DNA of 64,000 bases from Candidatus Hydrogenedentota bacterium (GCA_016791475.1 JAEUWI010000006.1:119370-183369), one strand, 5' to 3'. Shown: positions 8,614 to 16,353, counted from the stretch's first letter. Numbers and translations are program-made. The notes: a model not told the origin generated them from the sequence alone.

Positions 8614-8639
8614 GCACTCCGATCCGCCTGATCCGTCCG
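8570..8639. repeat. Inverted repeat spanning the crtB stop codon
   Basis: A 22-bp left arm (8570-8591, beginning CGGACGGATCAG) and right arm (8618-8639) match at 20 of 22 positions in inverted orientation. Between them lie further copies of the 9-bp unit GGACCGATC. The hairpin could act as a processing or stability element between crtB and crtO. It shares its wording with the element at 1241-1300. Confidence 0.75.
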
Positions 8640-8694
8640 ATAACGGGAAATAGCTTTCGATTAGAGATCAACAGCCTCAGAAAGAAAACTGAAC

Positions 8695-10260
8695 ATGTCC
8701 GAATATGATTTCGTTGTCGTGGGCGCCGGCCACAATGCGCTGGTTTGCGCCGGCTATCTGGCCCGGGCCGGTTGCCGGGTACACGTGGTCGAGCGGCGTC
8801 CCGTCGTGGGGGGCGCCGTCGTGACGCAGGAAATTGTGCCTGGCTTCAAGTTTGACCTGGGGGGCTCGGCTCATATCCTTATCAACCACACGCCCATCGT
8901 TCGGGAACTGGGTCTGGAGCAATACGGTCTGGACTACATTGACCTGGACCCCCTGTTTTTTCATCCCTTTCCCGACGGCAGCCAGATTACGGTGTGGCGC
9001 GATATCGACAAGACTTGCGAAAGCATCGCGGCCATTTCAGAACGCGATGCCGTGGCGTACGGGGCCTTCGTGAAGAAGTGGGAGCCGGTAGCGGAGACCT
9101 TCCTGGACGCGTTCATGAACCCGCCGTCCCTGAAGCAGATTACCCAGTCGCTCATGGTGGACACCTGGGCCCGGAGCGAGAATTTCCGGGAAACCTGCCG
9201 CGATGCGCTCCTCGGCTATGGCGCCCTGGTGCGGCGCAGTTTCAGCGATCCCCGCGTGCGGGCCCTCGTCGGCTGGATGGCCGCCCAGTCAGGACCGCCG
9301 CCCAATGAAGCTGTTTCAGGCCCGCTGGCCATGTGGCATCCGCTGTACCATCGCAGCGGCATGCGCCGTCCCCGGGGCGGTTCGGGCATGCTCACCCAGG
9401 CCCTGGCGAAGATGATCGAGGCCCACGGCGGGACCATCACCACCGGCGCGCCGGTTAGGCGAATTCTGGTGGAGCAGGGCCGGACTTGTGGCGTGGAATG
9501 TGCCGACGGGACGGTGATCCGGGGCAGGAATGTAGTGTCTGGCGCCCACATACACACAACGCTGAGCATGCTGGACAAGGACGCTATTCCATCGGGATTC
9601 CGCAAGCGGGTGATGAAGCGGCGTATAGGAAATGGCTTTGGAATGGTGGTGCGTTTTGCCATGAACGAGCTGCCCAATTACACCGCCCTGCCCACGGGGC
9701 CGGAGGGTGGCGAGCATCACAACGCCCTCCAGTTTGTCTGCCCGAGCATGGACTATCTTGATGCATCCTACGCGGACTTCGAGCGGGGCGAGGCGTCGAA
9801 GGATCCCGCGCTGGTCGCCATGACCTTTTCGCGGGCCGATCCGTCCCTGGCGCCGGCGGGAAAGCACACGCTCTTTCTCTGGGGCCAGTACTATCCCTAC
9901 GACTTGGCCAGTGGCGAAAGCTGGGACGACATTGGCAATCGCGAGGCGGACCGCATGCTCGATACTCTGGCGGCCTACGCGCCGAACGTCAAGGGGGCGG
10001 TGATTGACCGGCTGGTAGAATCGCCCCTCTATCTGGAGCGGGAACTGGGCCTGCTGCGAGGAAACGTGATGCATCTGGAGATGTCCGCGGACCAGATGTT
10101 CTTCCAGCGTCCGGCCTTCGGGGCGCACCAGTACAGAGGCCCCATTCCGGGGCTGTACCTCACGGGCGCCAGTACCCATCCCGGTGGCGGCATCATGGGC
10201 GCGGCGGGCCGAAACGCGAGTCGAGTGATCCTGGAGGATTGGGGACGCGAGTCATTCTGA
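8695..10260 (+). CDS. crtO: CrtO-type carotenoid oxidoreductase (probable beta-carotene ketolase)
   Basis: A 521-residue FAD/NAD(P)-binding protein with the Rossmann motif [20 protein letters not shown] at the N-terminus and a C-terminal [19 protein letters not shown]. This arrangement is typical of the CrtO-like branch of the phytoene-desaturase superfamily (as in Synechocystis, Deinococcus and Rhodococcus), which adds keto groups to beta-carotene to give echinenone or canthaxanthin. It follows crtB by 81 nt, with the hairpin repeat between them, and is the last gene of the operon. The ribosome binding site is weak (AGAAAG). With crtY present, a ketocarotenoid end product is likely, but the superfamily also contains other desaturases and oxidases. 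Confidence 0.82.
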   Translation: MSEYDFVVVGAGHNALVCAGYLARAGCRVHVVERRPVVGGAVVTQEIVPGFKFDLGGSAHILINHTPIVRELGLEQYGLDYIDLDPLFFHPFPDGSQITVWRDIDKTCESIAAISERDAVAYGAFVKKWEPVAETFLDAFMNPPSLKQITQSLMVDTWARSENFRETCRDALLGYGALVRRSFSDPRVRALVGWMAAQSGPPPNEAVSGPLAMWHPLYHRSGMRRPRGGSGMLTQALAKMIEAHGGTITTGAPVRRILVEQGRTCGVECADGTVIRGRNVVSGAHIHTTLSMLDKDAIPSGFRKRVMKRRIGNGFGMVVRFAMNELPNYTALPTGPEGGEHHNALQFVCPSMDYLDASYADFERGEASKDPALVAMTFSRADPSLAPAGKHTLFLWGQYYPYDLASGESWDDIGNREADRMLDTLAAYAPNVKGAVIDRLVESPLYLERELGLLRGNVMHLEMSADQMFFQRPAFGAHQYRGPIPGLYLTGASTHPGGGIMGAAGRNASRVILEDWGRESF

Positions 10261-10853
10261 GACAGGATTCTCCCACAGATGGACTCAGATAAGAAAGTAT
10301 GAGGTACCTTCGTTGAGTGAAGTGCCTAACAGAAATTTTTAGGCCACGTAGACACGGAGGCCCGGAGAAGTAGAGGAGTACCAGAAGTATTGGTTCAGAG
10401 GCGCGGTACTCCCACCTGCAATGAGACCTGCTTCATTGCCTTCTCGCAGGTTCTTTCCCCGTGCCTTCGTGCGCTCTCTTTAGTTGAGTACGTAAAAACA
10501 CGGAGAATTGAAAAACACCAGGAAGAGCCAAGCGACCATCCCGCCTTCCATCTGCACTACTACCTGCTATCTTGGTGCATTTTTTCGTAGAATTGAAAGA
10601 CTGTAATAGCTGTATACTTGCCTGATGTCGCGCCCTTGCAAGGCTTATATATTTTTTGAACGCGTTTAACCCTGGGCGTCGCCCAAGGCTAATATGTTGG
10701 TGGCCCTTCGGGCCGGAATACCATATTCCTATCAAACCCCAATTTTGATGTTCTTATTCGTGAAAATTTGTGTGGTTCAAAATTTTGGTTGTGGCTACGC
10801 CACGCTGTGTCCATCTGAGTCCATCGGTGGGATAGCGCTTGGGTTCGGCGTCG
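10261..10853. other. Gene-free gap between crtO and the CarH-like gene
   Basis: About 590 bp with no convincing gene. It holds remnants of dispersed intergenic repeats: an inverted pair sharing GATGGACTCAGAT (near 10278 and, reversed, near 10812-10826), an ACACGGAGG motif near 10350, and a hairpin-rich patch with GGGCGTCGCCC and GGCCCTTCGGGCC (about 10670-10715). No clear terminator T run follows crtO. Confidence 0.6.
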
Positions 10854-11798
10854 CTAGCGGTTCAGCGCCACCAGCCGGTCGCGGAACTGGGCCAGATTAT
10901 CCACGCAGTAGACGCCGTCCAACTCGTAGTGATGGCGGTTCTGCACGATGCCGCCGCCGCCCGCAAGCATGGGTATGCGCTCCTGGAGCACGTGGCGCAG
11001 CGTATGGAATTCGTGGATTACGGAAGGGTTGTTGCCCGGCGCCACGATGCTGACGGCGACGGCGACCGCATTGGCTTCCATGGCGGCCAGGGCGATCTCC
11101 TGGGCCGGTAGATTGGGGCCCAGGTAGAGGTCGCGCCAGCCTTCATTGGCCGCGATGGTGGCGGCCATCAGCGCGCCAATCTCGTGGTCCTGCCCGGCGG
11201 GGGTGGAAATGACGATGCAGGGCGCACCCACGCCCGCGCGGCGGATCTGCTTCATCCGGCCCAGGAAGCTGCGTATGGCGGCGGTGGCCATGTGCTCATG
11301 GGCCACGCGTATTGACCCGTCATGCCAGCGCGCGCCCACCCAGCTCATGAGGGGGCCCACAAGATCATCCAGCAGGGTCAGCAGGGGCAACTGGACGCTG
11401 GCGTCCAGAAGCGTCCGGGCGAGCACCTCCTCGTTCATATTCAGAACAGCATCCTTGCAGGTGGACATCAGCGCGGCGACCTGGTCCTGATCGCCGGCCC
11501 GACGCGTGTCCAGGGCCGGGCTGGCGGCGAGCTTGTCGCCGTCCACCTGCGTCAGCATTTTCTTCAGCTCCTGATTGGGGAGCTGGGCGATAAGCCGAAT
11601 GGACTGGCCCTGCGCCTTGACCTGATTGAGGAGTTTCAGCCGGTCCACATCCGCGTCGCTGTACAGGCGACGGTTGGTGTCCGTCCGCTGGGGCTGGATG
11701 GCGGAATAACGCCGTTCCCACACGCGGATGACATGGGTGGACAGGCCCGTGCGATGGGCCACAAAGTTGATCGGATGTCGGGGTTCTTCGTAAGTCAT
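10854..11798 (-). CDS. MerR-family regulator with cobalamin-binding domain (CarH/LitR-like photoreceptor)
   Basis: A 314-residue predicted light-sensing repressor. Residues 8-75 form a MerR-type winged helix (TGLSTHVIRVWERRY, then DADVDRLKLL). The middle is a four-helix B12-cap domain carrying W-x9-EH (W in GARWHDG, then HEHMA), the signature of adenosylcobalamin photoreceptors such as CarH. The C-terminus is a B12-binding Rossmann domain with QDHEIGALM in place of the usual E-x-H-x-x-G, followed later by GGGGIV. Known CarH proteins bind DNA as tetramers in the dark with AdoCbl and fall apart in light, derepressing carotenoid genes. It converges on the crt operon. The start lacks a Shine-Dalgarno; TATAAT ends 6 nt before the ATG. 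Confidence 0.9.
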   Translation of the reverse strand: MTYEEPRHPINFVAHRTGLSTHVIRVWERRYSAIQPQRTDTNRRLYSDADVDRLKLLNQVKAQGQSIRLIAQLPNQELKKMLTQVDGDKLAASPALDTRRAGDQDQVAALMSTCKDAVLNMNEEVLARTLLDASVQLPLLTLLDDLVGPLMSWVGARWHDGSIRVAHEHMATAAIRSFLGRMKQIRRAGVGAPCIVISTPAGQDHEIGALMAATIAANEGWRDLYLGPNLPAQEIALAAMEANAVAVAVSIVAPGNNPSVIHEFHTLRHVLQERIPMLAGGGGIVQNRHHYELDGVYCVDNLAQFRDRLVALNR

Positions 11799-11804
11799 GG
11801 GGGA

Positions 11805-11850
11805 ATTATAGCAGAGCTGTCTACATATAGATACAACAAATTTTAGACAG
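11805..11850 (-). promoter_or_regulatory. Promoter region of the CarH-like gene with inverted GACA boxes
   Basis: On the minus strand a perfect TATAAT (plus 11805-11810) ends 6 nt before the ATG, which predicts a leaderless transcript. The region upstream holds CTGTCTA (11817-11823) and TAGACAG (11844-11850), an inverted pair separated by 20 bp whose GACA core resembles the arms of the idi/crt palindrome. No good -35 box is visible, as expected if a regulator is involved. Autoregulation is inference. Confidence 0.5.
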
Positions 11851-11852
11851 AA

Positions 11853-13127
11853 CTACTCTTGTCTGAGCCGGGGCGGCAGGTTTACTTCGGCAAAGGTTAC
11901 CGCGCGAATCTCATAGGGAATCCCCGATTCGTCCTGCTCGATCTTCAGATAGTATCGCCCCGGACCATCCAGTACGCAAACCCGCATCTGGAGATAGTCC
12001 ACATTGGTGATTCGGGTAAAGGGCTGGTCCGTTTCCGCGAGATACACCGTAACGGCGAACTTCCCCGGTATGCCGAGATCCTTCCGCAACACAACGAGCC
12101 GCCAGAAGGGTTCCGAAATCTCAAAGGACTCCGACTTGAAGCTCCGCACCCCCTGCCACTCGGCCACCACGGAGCCGGGCAGATTCGGCGTATACGGTTT
12201 GTCCAGACCGCCATTCATCGCAGCGATTCTCGATTGAAACCAGGCAACCCGTTCGGCGACTTGCGTCGAAGACCTTGACAGGCCGATACCGTAGTCCTCG
12301 ATTATTCCCAGGGAGCGATCGATGGCGTCGAGGGCCGCTTGATGGGGCGCGACACTTCGCCTGTACTGCCGATTGATCTCGTCCCGGTCTTCGGTGGCCT
12401 GGCCCGCCTGCGCGGTGGCGGCGTCATCCAGGATCTCTTTGATAAGATTGCCGTTTCTCGACTGGCCGAAGGTGGCCACCGATTCTTCAAGTTGTCGCTC
12501 GATGGCGTCCGAATTGTCTCGGCGGATGACCTCCTGCTGTGCCTCATCCCGGAGGGCCGCCAATCGGTCGATCTCCTCCTGATGCTGGGTGGCCTGAGCA
12601 TTCAGCGCCTCGATCTCGCTATCCAGCCGCGTGCGCTCCCGCTCGAAGTTGGTCTGGTTCTCCTGACCGACATGCAGAAGATTCTCAGTGATAAGCCTCC
12701 GCTCTTCAGCACTTAGCTTCCTCCAGAATTCCACCTGGGCGTCTTCCAGCGCCTGCTCCTTCAATAGATTCCTTGCGTGAATCGCTTTGGAATCGAGGGT
12801 GCCCGAAGGTTCGGCGGAACCGGCAGCGGGCCGTTTCGCCGCTATGCCGGAAGGGCTCTTCTTCTCCGCCCGGGCTTTGTTCAGGTTGAAGCGCTCCAGC
12901 AGGGCCGCCCGCGCGGCCGGGTCCTCGTCGATCCGGGGTTCGCCGACATCGGTGCGTTTCCGGCTGACTTTTTCAACCCGGCCCTCATCGGGAAAGTAGA
13001 TGTGGTGGTTGCTTCCGTCGCTGCGTATGTAAACGTTGCTGTAGAGCCGCGTGCCGACCGTAATCGAATCGGCCGGGGTGCCGCAGGCCAGCAGTATCGC
13101 AAGAATCCAAAGAATCGAACGCCCCAT
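11853..13127 (-). CDS. Exported coiled-coil protein of unknown function
   Basis: A 424-residue protein not recognised as a named family. It starts with a signal peptide (hydrophobic MGRSILWILAILLACG, a Cys near residue 15 that could be a lipoprotein site). A short beta-rich segment with KVSRKRTDVGEPRIDEDP follows, resembling proteins with SLA1-like or collagen-adjacent linker segments. Residues about 110-300 are strongly charged with long alpha-helical heptads, indicating a coiled coil. The C-terminal 110 residues look globular and beta-rich. The ATG at 13127 has AAGGAGC 8 nt upstream. It stands alone, 55 nt beyond the start of the CarH-like gene on the same strand. A periplasmic or surface role is likely, but no function can be assigned. 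Confidence 0.72.
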   Translation of the reverse strand: MGRSILWILAILLACGTPADSITVGTRLYSNVYIRSDGSNHHIYFPDEGRVEKVSRKRTDVGEPRIDEDPAARAALLERFNLNKARAEKKSPSGIAAKRPAAGSAEPSGTLDSKAIHARNLLKEQALEDAQVEFWRKLSAEERRLITENLLHVGQENQTNFERERTRLDSEIEALNAQATQHQEEIDRLAALRDEAQQEVIRRDNSDAIERQLEESVATFGQSRNGNLIKEILDDAATAQAGQATEDRDEINRQYRRSVAPHQAALDAIDRSLGIIEDYGIGLSRSSTQVAERVAWFQSRIAAMNGGLDKPYTPNLPGSVVAEWQGVRSFKSESFEISEPFWRLVVLRKDLGIPGKFAVTVYLAETDQPFTRITNVDYLQMRVCVLDGPGRYYLKIEQDESGIPYEIRAVTFAEVNLPPRLRQE

Positions 13128-13260
13128 GCCGATGCTCCTTATTGCTGCCGTTACGCCGCACGAGAGGTACCCGCCTTGAGCGCCTCACCCGCTTAGTATA
13201 AGCGTGATACCGTAATTGCGCAAGGATATTTACCCGCCCAAAAGCTCGGCCTGTGCGCGG

Positions 13261-14487
13261 CTAAAACAGCGCGCGGACTTTGATGGTCTCGGGCATTTCG
13301 GAGAGCTGTTTGATCATGGCCTTGGTCGCGCTCTTGTCGGTGTCCATGATGAGGTAGCCCACGTCCTCGTGGGTGCGGAGGTACTGGGCGGCGACGTTGA
13401 TGCCGACCTCGCCGAACATGGTATTGACCTTTTGCAGTACGCCGGGGACGTTCTGGTGGATGTGGAGGATGCGGTGGTGATCGCGGAGTTCGGGGAGGAC
13501 TTCGCTGGGGAAGTTGACCGCGCCTTCGGTGCTGCCGTTGTTGGTGAAGCGGATCAGCTTGCCGGAGACTTCGAGGCCGATGTTGCGCTGGGCCTCTTCG
13601 GTGGCACCGCCGATGTGGGGCGTGAGGATGACGTTGTCCCGGCCCTGCAGGGGCGACTGGAATTTCTCGTCCTTGGATTTGGGCTCTACGGGGAAGACGT
13701 CGAGGGCGGCGCCCGCGATTTTTCCCTTGTCCAGCGCGGTGGTCAGGGCGTCGATATCGACCACGGAGCCGCGGCTTGCGTTGAGCAGGAAGGCGCCCGG
13801 GCGCATCCACGCGAGCTCTTTCTTTCCGATCATGCCTTCGGTGTCGCGCGTACCGGGGACATGCAGTGTGACCACGTCGGAGCGCTCCATGAGATCGCGC
13901 AGGTCCACCGTGCGGGTGGCGTTGCCCATGCTGAGCTTGTCCATGACGTCGTAGTAGAGCACGCGCATGCCGAAGGCCTCGGCCAGGACGGAGACCTGCT
14001 GGCCGATGTGGCCATAGCCCACGATGCCGATGGTCTTGCCGCGCATTTCCACGCTGCCTGCGGTTTCCTTGGACCATTCGCCCGCATGAGCGCCTTTGAT
14101 CTTGCCGTAGAGTCCGCGGAAGAGCATGCCCATGTAGGTCATGACCAGTTCGGCCACGGAGCGGGTGTTGGAAAAGGGTGCATTGAAGACGGGGATGCCG
14201 TTGCGCATCGCCGCGTTGATGTCGATCTGGTTGGTGCCGATACAGAAGGCGCCCACGGCCAACAGGCGGTCCGCCTTGTCGATGACTGTCCGGGAGATCT
14301 GGGTCTTCGAACGGATGCCCAGGATATGAACGCCCTTGATGGCCTTGCGCAGTTCGGCCTCGTCCATCGCGCCCTTGTGGGCTTCCACGCTGAAGCCTTC
14401 GTCCTGGAATCGGCGCACGCTTTCGGGGTGGACGCCTTCCAGCAGAAGGACCTTGATCTTGTTCTTGGGGAAAGAGGTGGTGGTCAT
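13261..14487 (-). CDS. serA: D-3-phosphoglycerate dehydrogenase with ACT domain
   Basis: A 408-residue enzyme catalysing the first step of serine synthesis, oxidation of 3-phosphoglycerate. Order of parts: substrate-binding domain, NAD-binding domain with GIVGYGHIGQQV, catalytic Arg in NASRGSVVD, catalytic His in TPHIGGATEEAQ, and a C-terminal ACT regulatory domain (about residues 335-408) expected to bind serine. Length matches the E. coli-type enzyme (about 410 residues). The ATG at 14487 is chosen for this reason. The frame stays open upstream for almost 500 nt only because it passes through a stop-free 9-bp repeat tract, so a 574-residue version is an artefact. No strong ribosome binding site. 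Confidence 0.95.
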   Translation of the reverse strand: MTTTSFPKNKIKVLLLEGVHPESVRRFQDEGFSVEAHKGAMDEAELRKAIKGVHILGIRSKTQISRTVIDKADRLLAVGAFCIGTNQIDINAAMRNGIPVFNAPFSNTRSVAELVMTYMGMLFRGLYGKIKGAHAGEWSKETAGSVEMRGKTIGIVGYGHIGQQVSVLAEAFGMRVLYYDVMDKLSMGNATRTVDLRDLMERSDVVTLHVPGTRDTEGMIGKKELAWMRPGAFLLNASRGSVVDIDALTTALDKGKIAGAALDVFPVEPKSKDEKFQSPLQGRDNVILTPHIGGATEEAQRNIGLEVSGKLIRFTNNGSTEGAVNFPSEVLPELRDHHRILHIHQNVPGVLQKVNTMFGEVGINVAAQYLRTHEDVGYLIMDTDKSATKAMIKQLSEMPETIKVRALF

Positions 14488-14576
14488 GGCAATACCTGTG
14501 CTGTCGTGCCCGGCGGCGGTTTTTTGGGGATCAGCGGAAAGTATACCGGAGGAGGGGCCGAAGTCTGAAATGGGAG

Positions 14577-14611
14577 GCTGTGGGTTGTAGGCTTCAGGCT
14601 TCAGGCGTGAA
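14577..14611. repeat. 7-bp repeat block (GGCTTCA/GGTTGTA type), locus 1
   Basis: Five consecutive 7-bp units: GGCTGTG, GGTTGTA, GGCTTCA, GGCTTCA, GGCGTGA. The block precedes the 9-bp tract, as at two other loci in the window. Confidence 0.8.
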
Positions 14612-14640
14612 CGCAGTCCACAGGTTATGCGCGACTTGAA

Positions 14641-14919
14641 GGACCCAAGGGACCCAAAGGACCCAAAGGACCCAAAGGACCCAAAGGACCCAAAGGACCT
14701 AAAGGACCCAAGGGACCCAAGGGACCCAAGGGACCCAAAGGACCCAAAGGACCCAAGGGACCCAAGGGACCCAAGGGACCCAAAGGACCCAAAGGACCCA
14801 AGGGACCCAAGGGACCCAAAGGACCCAAGGGACCCAAGGGACCCAAGGGACCTAAAGGACCCAAAGGACCCAAAGGACCCAAAGGACCCAAAGGACCCAA
14901 AGGACCCAAAGGACCCATA
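14641..14919. repeat. 9-bp tandem repeat tract, 31 units of GGACCCAAR
   Basis: Thirty units of GGACCCAAA, GGACCCAAG or GGACCTAAA are followed by GGACCCATA. Variants are not random: AAG-type units cluster in twos and threes in the middle, AAA-type at both ends, and the rare GGACCTAAA occurs twice. The period is a multiple of three without stop codons, so several frames stay open on both strands (a Gly-Pro-Leu collagen-like frame on the minus strand, an Asp-Pro-Lys frame on the plus strand). There is no start signal or neighbouring domain, so translation is not supported. Confidence 0.95.
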
Positions 14920-15018
14920 CGACCCCCAATTCCCACCCTTCGTTTGATTTCCTTTGAACTCAGTCCCGACAATGGTCTCCGGCAATTCTGCCTCTGTTTA
15001 CTTCAAAGGAGTATCCCC

Positions 15019-15600
15019 ATGTCGAACAGCAACGCCCGAATTCTGGCTTTCGCGGGAAGCACCCGTGTCCATTCCTTCAACAAGAAACTGGTCGCCGCCG
15101 CGGCGAAAGGGGCGGAGGCCGCCGGGGCGCAGGTCACCCTGATTGATCTTCGGGAGTATACGCTGCCCCTCTTTGATCAGGATCTGGAAGCCGCCGAAGG
15201 TCTGCCCGAGAATGCAAAGGTCTTGCGCGAGCTTTTCCTAAGCCACAACGCACTGTTGATCGCGTGCCCGGAGTACAACGGTTCCCTTCCCGCCGTGCTC
15301 AAGAACGCCATCGACTGGGTGAGCCGCCGCCAGGAGGGCGAGCCGCCCCTGGCGTGCTTCAAAAACAAGATCGCCCTGCTTCTGGCCACTTCGCCGGGGG
15401 CCCTGGGGGGCCTGCGCGCCCTGCGCCACCTCCAGACCGTGCTCATGGGGATGCAGGTGGTGGTGCTTCCCGAGCAGAAGGCGATTCCAAAGGCGGCCGA
15501 GGTCTTCAACGAGGAAGGCATCGGCGATGAGAAGATTCGGGCGGATGTGGAGCGCCTGGGCGCGCGCCTGGCCGAAATGGCCGCGCTGTTTCACGCGTAA
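15019..15600 (+). CDS. NADPH-dependent FMN reductase family protein
   Basis: A 193-residue flavodoxin-like oxidoreductase, the usual length for the NADPH-dependent FMN reductase/azoreductase family. The phosphate-binding loop is AGSTRVHSFNKKL (about residues 12-24) and the flavin-stacking motif is PEYNGSLPAVLKNAIDW (about residues 90-106). Such proteins reduce FMN, quinones or metals in the cytoplasm; the substrate cannot be told. The ATG at 15019 has AAAGGAG 9 nt upstream. A longer in-frame start at 14944 lies in the repeat flank and is not preferred. It is followed within 20 nt by a sigma-28 promoter that does not serve it. Confidence 0.88.
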   Translation: MSNSNARILAFAGSTRVHSFNKKLVAAAAKGAEAAGAQVTLIDLREYTLPLFDQDLEAAEGLPENAKVLRELFLSHNALLIACPEYNGSLPAVLKNAIDWVSRRQEGEPPLACFKNKIALLLATSPGALGGLRALRHLQTVLMGMQVVVLPEQKAIPKAAEVFNEEGIGDEKIRADVERLGARLAEMAALFHA

Positions 15601-15619
15601 AATTGGTCCCGCGCGGGGC

Positions 15620-15646
15620 TAAAGTACCTTCCCCCGCTGCCGATAT
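15620..15646 (+). promoter_or_regulatory. Sigma-28 (FliA-type) promoter P1
   Basis: TAAAGTAC (15620-15627), exactly 11 bp, GCCGATAT (15639-15646), against the FliA consensus TAAAGTTT-N11-GCCGATAA. Start expected near 15653. Confidence 0.82.
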
Positions 15647-15652
15647 AAGACG

Positions 15653-15834
15653 CATGAGGCTGAGACACGGAGGTCAAGGCGACGAATCGACACGGAGGTC
15701 GGCGGAGACGACGGGTAAGGCTAGATGAAACGCCGGGTGTCATTCCCAACACCAACGCGATCGGCGATTTGTCCCATAGTCTTTCCATCCATGAGAGGCG
15801 CCACTACAACCTTGTTGTGGCGTTTTTCTTTTTT
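15653..15834 (+). ncRNA. Candidate sigma-28-dependent small RNA 1
   Basis: Predicted transcript of about 180 nt from P1 to the terminator at 15798-15834. The 5' part contains ACACGGAGGTC twice (about 15665 and 15690), matching the ACAnGGAnG core bound by CsrA-type proteins. A 24-codon frame begins at 15654, so close to the predicted start that normal initiation is unlikely. Existence and boundaries are inferred only from promoter and terminator. Confidence 0.45.
15798..15834 (+). terminator. Intrinsic terminator after sigma-28 promoter P1
   Basis: CGCCA (15799-15803) pairs with TGGCG (15818-15822) and CAAC (15807-15810) with GTTG (15814-15817) across a 3-nt bulge, followed by TTTTTCTTTTTTT. 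It would end P1 transcripts and any read-through from the FMN reductase gene. Confidence 0.8.
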
Positions 15835-15955
15835 TGAGCGGGGACAACAAATACCGCAGGTGGAAGATTCCGTCGGCCATCTCTGTTGTGCCTGCGGTGG
15901 TGAAGTACGGATTTCACCATCGGAATGACATACCCATCCATCCATTTTGCCCGTC

Positions 15956-15982
15956 TAAAGTATTCTGGAACGGTGCCGATAG
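15956..15982 (+). promoter_or_regulatory. Sigma-28 (FliA-type) promoter P2
   Basis: TAAAGTAT (15956-15963), exactly 11 bp, GCCGATAG (15975-15982). Start expected near 15989. Confidence 0.78.
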
Positions 15983-15988
15983 TTTAAG

Positions 15989-16175
15989 TACAAGGCCGAG
16001 ACAAGGAGGTCGAGGCCAGCGCGACACGGATGTCAATTGCTTAATACCTGGAAATGTACTCCCAGGGCGGAAAATCCCGCCGCCCGCTTTAAGAGTCGCC
16101 CCCAGGGTCTTACCTCGGAAACGCGTTGCAGGCCTCCTGCAGCGCGTTTCAGGTATTTGGAGCGCGATCTTTTTC
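15989..16175 (+). ncRNA. Candidate sigma-28-dependent small RNA 2
   Basis: Downstream of P2 the sequence resembles the start of RNA 1: a GGCyGAGACAnGGAGGTC block, then ACACGGATGTC. It goes on into two hairpins, a GGGCGG/CCGCC stem and the long stem at 16111-16155, then a short T run (16170-16174). The 3' end is uncertain; it might read on to 16353. No frame longer than about a dozen codons begins with ATG. Confidence 0.4.
16111..16155. repeat. Long hairpin in the sigma-28 transcript region
   Basis: GAAACGCGTTGCAGG (16118-16132) pairs with CCTGCAGCGCGTTTC (16136-16150) apart from one G-T pair, around a 3-nt loop. TACCT (16111-16115) and AGGTA (16151-16155) extend the stem past a 2-nt bulge. 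About 20 pairs in all. Confidence 0.85.
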
Positions 16176-16187
16176 GTGCCCGCCCGC

Positions 16188-16214
16188 TAAAGTTCCCCGC
16201 AGGCCTGCCGATAA
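16188..16214 (+). promoter_or_regulatory. Sigma-28 (FliA-type) promoter P3
   Basis: TAAAGTTC (16188-16195), exactly 11 bp, GCCGATAA (16207-16214): 15 of 16 consensus positions. Start expected near 16221. Confidence 0.88.
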
Positions 16215-16220
16215 GAAACC

Positions 16221-16353
16221 AAGCGGTCACTGAGCTTGCAGATTCCTAAAGAATCGCCGGGCCGAACATCCCACGGCGTATCCGGCAGTCAATCTCAGGT
16301 ACTTGCCTCCTGGGTGGCGGCATGGCTTCGTCCATGACGCCGTCTTTTTTTTT
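16221..16353 (+). ncRNA. Candidate sigma-28-dependent small RNA 3
   Basis: Predicted transcript of about 130 nt from the near-perfect promoter P3 to the strong terminator at 16316-16353. It has no ATG before the terminator stem, so it is best explained as noncoding. It lacks the ACAnGGAnG motifs of RNAs 1 and 2. Confidence 0.55.
16316..16353 (+). terminator. Intrinsic terminator after sigma-28 promoter P3
   Basis: GGCGGCATGG and CCATGACGCC form a 10-bp stem (one mismatch) around CTTCGT, followed by GTC and nine T. No plus-strand gene precedes it, which supports a small RNA here. Confidence 0.9.

Larger units (their letters stand above)
14488..15018. other. Divergent serA / FMN-reductase gap filled by repeats
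   Basis: The gap contains a short 7-bp repeat block (14577-14611), 29 bp of unique sequence, and a long 9-bp repeat tract (14641-14919). Promoters for the two divergent genes must lie within or around these repeats; none is obvious. Confidence 0.7.

Noticed and set aside
8630..8650. Sigma-28 promoter at TCCGATAA near 8637
   Set aside because: No TAAAG-type -35 box lies 11 bp upstream; the match comes from the arm of the inverted repeat.
14641..14919. CRISPR array
   Set aside because: Repeats are 9-bp head-to-tail units with no spacers and no cas genes nearby. The same applies to the tracts at 17264, 41914 and 42053.
14625..14972. Collagen-like Gly-Pro-Leu protein on the minus strand
   Set aside because: It is only the translation of the 9-bp repeat, which has no stop codon in several frames. 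There is no ribosome binding site, no signal peptide and no stop-to-start logic with neighbours.
14488..14985. N-terminal extension of SerA giving a 574-residue protein
   Set aside because: The extension is repeat-derived (Gly-Ser-Leu/Phe) and absent from the family. The ATG at 14487 gives the normal length.
15725..15945. Small protein or transposase remnant (a helix-turn-helix-like frame around 15725-15790 on the minus strand)
   Set aside because: Too short and unsupported by a start signal. The region lies inside the predicted sigma-28 transcript and its terminator.
16000..16353. tmRNA, RNase P RNA, 6S RNA or SRP RNA in the gap
   Set aside because: Looked for conserved core wording of these RNAs and found none. 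Candidate transcripts are better described by the sigma-28 promoters and terminators.
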